Shown: one piece after another, positions 1 to 5,188 of the stretch | Numbering within the stretch: position 1 is the stretch's first letter | Layout: the number at the start of each line of letters is the position of its first letter | Assembly (NCBI GenBank): GCA_003153915.1 | Contig: PMBX01000141.1 | Location: 1-5,211 of the forward strand | Reading direction: 5' to 3' | Length of the DNA: 5,211 nucleotides | Source: Phycisphaerales bacterium | GTDB taxonomy: Bacteria > Planctomycetota > Phycisphaerae > SM23-33 | Position numbers and translations under genes: made by a program | Notes under the pieces: model-generated | The model's input: only the letters and a program-made list of their open reading frames with translations | What the model was told of the DNA's origin: nothing | The model's database searches: none

Positions 1-57
1 CGCGGAGGCGATTTCAACCCAAAAAGATTGAATCATCTGTCGCCAGGGCCGCCAGGT

Positions 58-86
58 TTGCTTTTCCCGACCCTCGGCGGTAGGCT
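58..86 (+). promoter_or_regulatory. weak candidate promoter for tRNA-Leu
   Basis: A TTGCTT hexamer (58-63) lies 17 bases before TAGGCT (81-86). Each matches only three of the six sigma-70 consensus positions. The spacing and the distance to the tRNA 5' end at 101 are right for a housekeeping promoter, but the match is poor and chance is a serious alternative. The rest of 1-100 shows nothing else I can support. Confidence 0.2.
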
Positions 87-100
87 TTCCGTGGCCAATC

Positions 101-186
101 GGCCCGGTGGCGGAACTGGCAGACGCAAGGGATTTAAAATCCCTTTTCTGGAAACGGGAGTGCGGGTTCGAATCCCGCCCGGGCCA
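101..186 (+). tRNA. tRNA-Leu (anticodon UAA)
   Basis: This class II tRNA reads UUA and UUG leucine codons. The acceptor stem is a perfect 7 bp (GGCCCGG at 101-107 with CCGGGCC at 179-185) and the discriminator is A186, as expected for leucine. The D-arm has the usual TGGCGGAACTGGCAGACGC character. The anticodon stem (AGGGA 128-132 with TCCCT 140-144) encloses the loop TTTAAAA, placing the anticodon TAA at 135-137. A long variable arm folds as TCTG, GAAA tetraloop, CGGG (147-158). The T-arm is GCGGG (162-166), loop TTCGAAT, CCCGC (174-178). CCA is not encoded: the sequence after A186 is TTC, so a CCA-adding enzyme is needed. The gene is intact. Confidence 0.97.
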
Positions 187-290
187 TTCGACTTTGCTCA
201 CGGTGGTCTTTGGACTTGCGAAAATCCGCACCGGTCAAGGCGGGACCGTTGGGCTGGTGATTTGTCAGGAACAATTCGCGTGGTCGCCAG

Positions 291-319
291 TTGCGTCAGG
301 CCGGTGGTGGGAATATATT
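291..319 (+). promoter_or_regulatory. candidate sigma-70-type promoter of the protease operon
   Basis: TTGCGT (291-296) and TATATT (314-319) are separated by exactly 17 bases. The -10 matches TATAAT at five of six positions and the -35 matches TTGACA at three of six. Transcription would start near 326, giving a leader of about 40 bases before the ATG at 367. The AT-rich -10 stands out in otherwise GC-rich sequence. It is the best promoter candidate in the 187-366 gap, which holds no gene I can support. Confidence 0.45.
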
Positions 320-322
320 CCC
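309..322. promoter_or_regulatory. 14-base palindrome over the -10, possible operator
   Basis: GGGAATATATTCCC is a perfect inverted repeat that contains the candidate -10 hexamer. Outer GGTG (303-306) and CACC (326-329) also pair, though about half a base off the centre. A dyad in this place could be a repressor site or simply a symmetrical AT-rich promoter core. I do not recognise a specific regulator motif. Confidence 0.3.
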
Positions 323-352
323 CGTCACCATACGACGGTCAAGCGAAAGGTC

Positions 353-357
353 GGAGG
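353..357 (+). promoter_or_regulatory. ribosome binding site fixing the protease start
   Basis: GGAGG lies 9 bases before the ATG at 367. It decides the start: the same frame is open back to base 1 and has an ATG at 28, but that stretch runs through the tRNA gene and lacks a comparable site. Confidence 0.75.
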
Positions 358-366
358 TATATCCTC

Positions 367-1746
367 ATGAAGGCACTCCATGCGGCGGTAGGCATACAGG
401 CCATCATGTGGATGGCCTGGGGTTGCGGCGGTTCACCAGGCGCGCCCTCGACTCAAAGGCCCATCTCGACGGGCGATTTCCGCCAGATTGTCTCCTCGGC
501 AAAGGACAAGGTCTTTCCGGCGGTGGTATTCGTCAAGGTCCTGCGGGAGAGCCATGAATCGGGCAAAAAGCTCACGGAGGAAGTCGTCGGCAGCGGCGTG
601 ATAATCGCTCCCTCCGGCGAGGTGCTCACCAACTGGCACGTTGTGGAAAAGGCCACGGAGATTCGCTGCCTGTTGTTTGACGGCCGGGCCGTCGAGGCCA
701 AGGTTCTCGGCAGCGACAAAGACACGGACCTGGCGCTGCTGAAACTGCAACTACCACCCGACACGCAGTCGCCGTATGCGGAGCTTGGGGATTCCACGGC
801 GCTGCATGAAGGCGATTTCGTAATGGCGATGGGCGCTCCCTGGGGACTGAACCGCTCGGTGTCCATCGGTATCGTATCGTGCACCAGCCGGTTCCTGCCG
901 GACATGAGCCAGTATAGCCTGTGGCTTCAGACGGACGCGGCGATTTGCCCGGGCAACTCCGGCGGGCCGCTGGTCAATACAGCCGGACAGGTGATGGGCA
1001 TCAACGCCTTGGGGACGGTCATGGGCGGGGATATGGGCTTTGCCGTGCCTTCCGAGACGATTCGCCTGCTGCTGCCGCAACTTCGCGAGCACGGAAAAGT
1101 CAATTGGAGCTGGACTGGGCTTCAACTTCAACCGTTGAAGGACTTCAATAAGAACATCTACTTCGACGCCGCCGATGGCGTCATTGTGGCCGAAACGGAC
1201 CCCGAAAGCCCCGCCAGGCGCGCGGGGATACAGGCGACGGACCGAATCGTCAAGGTCAACGGCCAGGCCGTGACCGCCGAGCGAGAGGAAAACCTTCCGG
1301 CCGTGCGGCGGATGCTGGGGCTGCTGCCAAAGGACCAGACAGCGAGTTTGGAACTGGTGCGCGGCGGCAAGGTAATTACGTTGGCGCTTACCCCGCGTGA
1401 GAAGGGTAAGGTCGAGGGCGAGGAACTGGAATGCCGGCGATGGGACTTAACCGTAAAGGTCATCAACCAGTTTGACAATCCCGACCTGTATTTCCACCGC
1501 AAGAGCGGCGTGTTCGTCTTCGGGGTCAAGTATCCCGGCAACGCCAATTCCGCCGGGCTGGAACGCAATGACATCCTTGTGAAGATCGACGACAAGGAGA
1601 TTGCAACCCTTGAGGATGTCGCGGCCATCTATAAAGAGGCCATGGACAACCTTTCGGCCAGACACCGCGCGGTCCTGACGATTCTGCGCAACGGACTGGA
1701 ACGGAAAGTGGTGTTGGATTACTCCAGGGATTACGAACAGGAATGA
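367..1746 (+). CDS. HtrA/DegP-type serine protease with two PDZ domains, probable lipoprotein
   Basis: This 459-residue protein should be an envelope serine protease for damaged or misfolded proteins (family S1C). The catalytic triad is visible: His91 in TNWHVV, Asp121 in DTDLALLKL and Ser198 in PGNSGGPL, giving a complete trypsin-like domain at about 45-240. A first PDZ domain follows at about 249-345 (SPARRAGI, then DRIVKVNG). A second lies at about 360-450 (NSAGLERNDILVKIDD). The length is near that of DegP/DegQ. The N-terminus is a short hydrophobic signal ending AWGC at residues 17-20. Cys20 followed by Gly-Gly suggests lipidation, although Ala at -3 and Trp at -2 make the lipobox atypical. 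The start at 367 is set by GGAGG nine bases upstream. Cys194 replaces the Asn usual before PGNSGG. The next gene begins 19 bases downstream and is probably co-transcribed. The protease call is firm; the lipoprotein call is moderate and substrates are unknown. Confidence 0.92.
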   Translation: MKALHAAVGIQAIMWMAWGCGGSPGAPSTQRPISTGDFRQIVSSAKDKVFPAVVFVKVLRESHESGKKLTEEVVGSGVIIAPSGEVLTNWHVVEKATEIRCLLFDGRAVEAKVLGSDKDTDLALLKLQLPPDTQSPYAELGDSTALHEGDFVMAMGAPWGLNRSVSIGIVSCTSRFLPDMSQYSLWLQTDAAICPGNSGGPLVNTAGQVMGINALGTVMGGDMGFAVPSETIRLLLPQLREHGKVNWSWTGLQLQPLKDFNKNIYFDAADGVIVAETDPESPARRAGIQATDRIVKVNGQAVTAEREENLPAVRRMLGLLPKDQTASLELVRGGKVITLALTPREKGKVEGEELECRRWDLTVKVINQFDNPDLYFHRKSGVFVFGVKYPGNANSAGLERNDILVKIDDKEIATLEDVAAIYKEAMDNLSARHRAVLTILRNGLERKVVLDYSRDYEQE

Positions 1747-1755
1747 CCCAGGCAC

Positions 1756-1761
1756 AGGGAG
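1756..1761 (+). promoter_or_regulatory. ribosome binding site of the pseudoprotease gene
   Basis: AGGGAG sits 4 bases before the ATG at 1766 and 7 bases before a second in-frame ATG at 1769. The second spacing is the more usual, so the true start may be 1769, one residue shorter. The signal peptide is the same either way. Confidence 0.6.
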
Positions 1762-1765
1762 ATTC

Positions 1766-3964
1766 ATGATGAGACGGTTTACGGGTATTTCGGTATTGTG
1801 CGTTTTGGCCTGGACGGTTTCGGCCCGTGGAACGGCGACGACGCAGCCGGACTCCGAGGCGAAGGTGGACCAGCACGCGGTGGCCGCGGCGGTCGCTGCC
1901 GGCCTGGTTCGCGTGGAATACACGCTCCAATTCGACAAGGGCGAGGTTCCGCCCTCCCGATGGGGCAACGATGGAGCGACTGTTATCCGCGACGAACGCC
2001 CGATGGAATATCCCGGGTTCCTGCTGTCTGCCACGCAGGTGCTTACCGTTGACACGGTCCTTCACCCCAGGTTCGTCAAGAAGACGGAAGTTCGTTTCGG
2101 CCAACAGGTGGTAGGGGCCAAGCCCATGGCCTACAGCCGTTGGCAATATGGGACCATCCTTCAACTGGACGCGCCCCTCAAAGACGCACGGCCCTTGAGT
2201 TTCGACCCCAATGCCGCCGGCCCGTACGCGGTGGTCACCTACGGCTTGGGAAATGCCCAATGGGGCATCTCCGTGGAGAACTTCCCCAGTTCGCTGGTGG
2301 TCACGGAAAAACAGGAGGAATATTCCGGCGCCCCTTGGTATTGCCTGGTTACAGATGGCGGGGGCAAGCCCGTGGGCATGACAATGAACGGGCGATTCGC
2401 GGGTGATTCCTGGAAGGGTTCGCCCCTGGATTGGCCGGTCATCAGCGCCGGGGAAATGGCCGAGGGACTGGCTCGATTGGAGCGAAAGACCGACGAGGGC
2501 ATACTGCGGGTATCCCTGAATTTTCGCAGTCCCAACAAGGCGGCCAAGTTCAGCTTTCGGGACTATAATCCCGAGGGCAGGGGCGGCGGGGAAACGGAGC
2601 GGAACGTCTTGGGCGTGTTGGTAAGCCCCAATCGCATACTGGTGCTGGCCGACCTCAAGTCAAACATGACCAGCCGATTGGAGCAGATTCAGGTCTATCC
2701 TCCCGATGGTAAGCCCGTGTCGGCGAAATTCGCCGGAACGCTGACGGACTACGGGGCTTTCCTGGCTGACCTGGAACGGCCCCTTCCAGGCCCCATCGAA
2801 TTTTCCCAGGAAGACATCTCCAACCAGCGTTGCCGGCTATTGATGAACGCAAACATCCGCGTTTTGGGAGAGAAACGCTTTGGTTACTACAGCCACGCGC
2901 GATTCTACGTCTTGGAGCTGGGCTGGAAAAGACGGGTCTTTCCCGATCACAGCAGTCGAACAAGTTTCGCCTTCACTGAAGGCGGCCAACTGCTGCTGTT
3001 GCCCTTGCAGCGCAGGGACAAAATAGAGGCCGAGGAAACCCCCAGAGCGCGAGCCGAGGATGACATGGTTCCCGTGGCCTATATTAAACCGGTCCTGGAT
3101 GATCCAGTGGCCAATTTCGACTCCAGTAATGTCCCCGTTACGGAGGCCCAGGAAAACCGCCTGGCGTGGATGGGCGTGGAACTCCAGCCCCTGGACAGGG
3201 ACCTGGCTCGCAGCAACAAGGTTTCCGACCAGACCAAGGACGGCAAGACCGGCGCGATCGTATCCTACGTATATCCTGACTCCCCGGCGGCTCGGGTGGG
3301 GATCGAGCCTGGTTTCATCCTGCTTCGTCTGCACGTGGCGGACCAGCCGGTCCCGCTGGAAGTCAAACTTGATGAGTCCCCATTTGCCGGCGGACAATTT
3401 CCCTGGGACAAACTGGACGAGGTGCCCGAACAATATCTCAGCCAGATTCCCGCCCCATGGCCTCCCGCGGAGAGCAACTTCACCCGCGCCTTGACCGAGT
3501 TGGGCTTCGGCAAAAAATATCAGGCGGAGTTCTATCACGACGGGCAAATCATCCTCAAGGATTTCGAGGTGGTCGAAAGCCCGCCGCACTTTGACGCCGC
3601 CCCGCGATATAAGTCCAAGGAGCTGGGTGTGACGGTTCGCGATTTGACCTACGAGGTTCGGCGGTTCTACCAGCGTTCGCCGCAGGACCCCGGCGTGATC
3701 GTCTCCAAGGTGGAGCCTGGCTCCAAGGCAGCCGTCTCCAAGATCATGCCCTATGAGATCATCACGCACGTCAACGATCAGCCGGTGGCCGACGTCAAGG
3801 ACTTCGAGAAACTCATTGCCGGCCAAAGCGAGCTTCGCCTGGAGGTCAAGCGAATGTCGCGAGGCCGTGTGGTGAAGGTCAAGTTGGCCCCCACCACGCA
3901 GAGTACGCTCGGCGCAAAGTCCCAATCGGCAAGTGCACCCGCAAAATCAACGGTAACTGAGTAA
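1766..3964 (+). CDS. secreted double pseudo-HtrA protein with two PDZ-like domains
   Basis: This 732-residue protein has a Sec signal peptide (MRRF, hydrophobic 8-19, probable cleavage after VSA at 18-20). I do not know a named family for it. Residues about 80-210 resemble a trypsin-like module: GFLLS then LTVDTVL where the neighbour protease has LTNWHVV, so His is replaced by Thr97. Asp falls at Tyr128, but SGAP (187-190) recalls the NSGGP serine motif. Residues about 282-416 look like a second such module: GVLVSPNRILVLADL puts Asp296 at the His position, DYGAFLADL (328-336) puts Gly330 at the Asp position, and no GNSGG motif is seen. PDZ-like domains follow at about 466-530 (WMGVELQPL, SPAARVGI) and 618-708 (GVIVSKVEPGSKAAV, VNDQPV). 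An insert of about 80 residues lies between the PDZ domains, and the tail is rich in Ala, Ser and Thr. With two triad residues lost in both modules it is probably inactive, acting as a partner or adaptor for the upstream protease. Domain boundaries are by eye. Confidence 0.8.
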   Translation: MMRRFTGISVLCVLAWTVSARGTATTQPDSEAKVDQHAVAAAVAAGLVRVEYTLQFDKGEVPPSRWGNDGATVIRDERPMEYPGFLLSATQVLTVDTVLHPRFVKKTEVRFGQQVVGAKPMAYSRWQYGTILQLDAPLKDARPLSFDPNAAGPYAVVTYGLGNAQWGISVENFPSSLVVTEKQEEYSGAPWYCLVTDGGGKPVGMTMNGRFAGDSWKGSPLDWPVISAGEMAEGLARLERKTDEGILRVSLNFRSPNKAAKFSFRDYNPEGRGGGETERNVLGVLVSPNRILVLADLKSNMTSRLEQIQVYPPDGKPVSAKFAGTLTDYGAFLADLERPLPGPIEFSQEDISNQRCRLLMNANIRVLGEKRFGYYSHARFYVLELGWKRRVFPDHSSRTSFAFTEGGQLLLLPLQRRDKIEAEETPRARAEDDMVPVAYIKPVLDDPVANFDSSNVPVTEAQENRLAWMGVELQPLDRDLARSNKVSDQTKDGKTGAIVSYVYPDSPAARVGIEPGFILLRLHVADQPVPLEVKLDESPFAGGQFPWDKLDEVPEQYLSQIPAPWPPAESNFTRALTELGFGKKYQAEFYHDGQIILKDFEVVESPPHFDAAPRYKSKELGVTVRDLTYEVRRFYQRSPQDPGVIVSKVEPGSKAAVSKIMPYEIITHVNDQPVADVKDFEKLIAGQSELRLEVKRMSRGRVVKVKLAPTTQSTLGAKSQSASAPAKSTVTE

Positions 3965-3972
3965 CCGGTTTT

Positions 3973-3995
3973 GTAGGGCGGGGCTACTGCCCCGC
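3973..3995 (+). repeat. REP-like palindromic repeat, doublet 1 left copy
   Basis: The unit has a head GTAGG, a 7-base arm GCGGGGC, a loop TACT and a perfectly complementary arm GCCCCGC. It starts 8 bases after the stop codon of the pseudoprotease gene. The hairpin has no following T tract, so it is not a standard intrinsic terminator. Confidence 0.8.
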
Positions 3996-4043
3996 GGGAG
4001 ACGCTTCAATCGCCTGTAATCGCAACCAAGAGGTACGGATGTG

Positions 4044-4066
4044 GTGGGCCGGTAGCCCCACCCTAC
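4044..4066 (-). repeat. REP-like palindromic repeat, doublet 1 right copy
   Basis: Read on the minus strand the head is GTAGG, the first arm GTGGGGC, the loop TACC and the second arm GGCCCAC. Compared with the left copy, one stem pair has changed from C-G to T-A, which keeps pairing. A second change breaks one pair. On the plus strand, CCGGTAG (4049-4055) and CTACCGG (4063-4069) can also form a perfect alternative 7-bp hairpin with a 7-base loop. Confidence 0.75.
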
Positions 4067-4076
4067 CGGCTTACAT

Positions 4077-4084
4077 GGAAGGAG
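4077..4084 (+). promoter_or_regulatory. ribosome binding site of trxA
   Basis: GGAAGGAG ends 7 bases before the ATG at 4092, a strong site with good spacing. It begins 7 bases after the alternative hairpin at 4049-4069. Confidence 0.8.
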
Positions 4085-4091
4085 CGAGCCG

Positions 4092-4433
4092 ATGAGCGCA
4101 GACAACGTAATCCACCTGACGGATGACAACTTCGATGCCGAGATCACCGCCAAGGGCGTCACCGCGCTGGTGGATTTCTGGGCCGAGTGGTGCATGCCCT
4201 GCAAGATGCTGGCACCCACCATCGACGCACTGGCTGGGGAATTCGCCGGCCGCGTCAAGGTCTGCAAGGTCAACACAGAAAACGCCCGAAACGTGGCCCT
4301 GCGTTTCAACATCAGCGCCATCCCCACGATCGTACTGTTCAAGGACGGCCGCCCCGTCAAACAGTTGGTTGGCCTGCAAAGCAAGAAGGACATCCAGGCC
4401 GCACTCAACGCGCTGCTTGCGCAGGGGACCTGA
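4092..4433 (+). CDS. trxA: thioredoxin with a WCMPC active site
   Basis: This is a 113-residue single-domain cytoplasmic thioredoxin with no signal peptide, close to the 109 residues of E. coli TrxA. It reduces protein disulfides and is itself recharged by thioredoxin reductase. The redox site is Cys34-Met-Pro-Cys37 inside VDFWAEWCMPCK. Met35 replaces the Gly of the canonical WCGPC. The buried Asp28, Lys59 and cis-Pro78 (in AIPT) expected of TrxA are all present, as is the FKDGRPV strand-turn before the C-terminal helix. An extra Cys58 is present. The start is set by GGAAGGAG seven bases upstream. The stop codon overlaps the start of nnrE by one base, so the two are surely co-transcribed. Family membership is certain. 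Which thioredoxin paralogue it is, and its redox potential, cannot be read from sequence alone. Confidence 0.95.
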   Translation: MSADNVIHLTDDNFDAEITAKGVTALVDFWAEWCMPCKMLAPTIDALAGEFAGRVKVCKVNTENARNVALRFNISAIPTIVLFKDGRPVKQLVGLQSKKDIQAALNALLAQGT

Positions 4434-5089
4434 TGCGGGCGCTGCGGCGAGAGGACTTCCGCCGGATCGACCGGTACGCCGTCGAAACCCTCGGCGTGAT
4501 CGGTGTGGTTTTGATGGAAAACGCAGGCCGGGCCGCCACCGACGCCATCGAGCGTTTCCTGGGCGGCTGCACCGGCAGAAAAATCGCCGTTGTCGCCGGG
4601 GCGGGCAATAACGGCGGCGACGGGTTCGTCATCGCCCGCCACCTGGCCGTTCGCGGGGCAGCGGTGACGACGTTCCTGGCCGCCGCGGCGGACAAGATCA
4701 CCGCCGATGCCGCCGCCAACCTGGCGATCCTCCGCAAGCTCCGCCATGACGTGCGCTCCCCCGACGCCGAGGAGTTGGGCGGCCTGGCCGAGTCGCTGCG
4801 GCCATTCGACTTGATCGTCGATGCCATCGGCGGCACGGGCATTTCCGGCCCGCTGCGCGGTACGGCTGCCGTCGCCGTCGAGGCGGTCAACGCAGCCGCT
4901 CGGCCGGTGGTGGCCATCGACATCCCAACCGGGCTGGATTGCGATACGGGACAGGCACACGCCCCGTCGATCCGCGCGGCGATGACCGTCACATTTGTCG
5001 CCGCCAAAACAGGCTTCGACTCCCCCGGCGCCGCCGTCTACACGGGCAAGGTCGTCGTCGCCGACATCGGCGTGCCGTACACGGCCTGA
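4433..5089 (+). CDS. nnrE: NAD(P)H-hydrate epimerase (YjeF_N domain only)
   Basis: This 218-residue enzyme interconverts the R and S forms of hydrated NADH and NADPH, so that the S-specific dehydratase (NnrD) can restore the cofactor. Family motifs appear in order: LMENAGRAA (27-35), GAGNNGGDGFVIARHL (56-71, the nucleotide and potassium site around Asn60 and Asp63), DAIGGTGISGPL (130-141), AIDIPTGLD (161-169) and VTFVAAKTGF (186-195). It ends at VVVADIGVP, the usual C-terminal end of the YjeF_N domain. It is therefore a stand-alone epimerase, unlike E. coli YjeF (Nnr), where the dehydratase is fused behind it; no dehydratase gene lies in this window. The start codon shares one base with the trxA stop (TGATG). 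The only upstream purine stretch, AGGGGA at 4423-4428, is 4 bases away, so translational coupling to trxA is likely. Confidence 0.93.
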   Translation: MRALRREDFRRIDRYAVETLGVIGVVLMENAGRAATDAIERFLGGCTGRKIAVVAGAGNNGGDGFVIARHLAVRGAAVTTFLAAAADKITADAAANLAILRKLRHDVRSPDAEELGGLAESLRPFDLIVDAIGGTGISGPLRGTAAVAVEAVNAAARPVVAIDIPTGLDCDTGQAHAPSIRAAMTVTFVAAKTGFDSPGAAVYTGKVVVADIGVPYTA

Positions 5090-5103
5090 CGCGCCGCGCC
5101 CTG

Positions 5104-5126
5104 GGAGCGCGGGCGTCCTCGCCCGC
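5104..5126 (+). repeat. REP-like palindromic repeat, doublet 2 left copy
   Basis: The head is GGAGC, the first arm GCGGGCG, the loop TCCT and the second arm CGCCCGC, a perfect 7-bp stem. It begins 15 bases after the nnrE stop codon. A T-rich stretch occurs only 10 or more bases downstream (5136-5152), so intrinsic termination here is doubtful. Confidence 0.8.
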
Positions 5127-5188
5127 CAACGGCGCTTAATTTAGTTCTCTTTGTGGGCAATGACGCCGGGGCAAGTAACCGCGCGGAT

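Larger units (their letters stand above)
3973..4066. repeat. inverted doublet of 23-base palindromes (REPIN-like), doublet 1
   Basis: The copies at 3973-3995 and 4044-4066 are in opposite orientation with 48 bases between them, and match at 19 of 23 positions. The GTAG heads face outward, as in REPIN/BIME elements. The rest of the gap (3965-4091) has a TGTAAT -10-like hexamer at 4015-4020 without a convincing -35. It could serve trxA but is weak. Confidence 0.7.

Noticed and set aside
1..31. Possible C-terminal end of an upstream gene (open frame from base 2, stop TGA at 29-31)
   Set aside because: Only nine codons are visible and they carry no recognisable motif, so it cannot be told from chance.
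268..298. GGAAC at 268-272 as the -35 of an extracytoplasmic-stress sigma promoter for the protease
   Set aside because: No suitable -10 lies at the expected distance; the nearest TCA is 23 bases away, too far for the sigma-E type.
2837..3925. Long minus-strand open frame opposite the pseudoprotease gene
   Set aside because: It mirrors a plus-strand gene that has a signal peptide, ribosome site and domain similarity. The antisense product shows no recognisable motifs and is a typical GC-rich shadow.
3978..3995. Intrinsic terminator after the pseudoprotease gene
   Set aside because: The hairpin is strong, but no T tract follows and the same palindrome is a repeat found in an inverted partner copy.
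3965..4091. Riboswitch or structured leader for trxA
   Set aside because: All structure seen is explained by the two palindromic repeats; no known riboswitch core is visible.
3947..4960. Long minus-strand open frame opposite trxA and nnrE
   Set aside because: It spans two clearly identified genes and an intergenic repeat, so it is a shadow frame.
5109..5152. Intrinsic terminator after nnrE
   Set aside because: The T-rich stretch starts about 10 bases after the stem and is interrupted, and the hairpin belongs to the repeat doublet.
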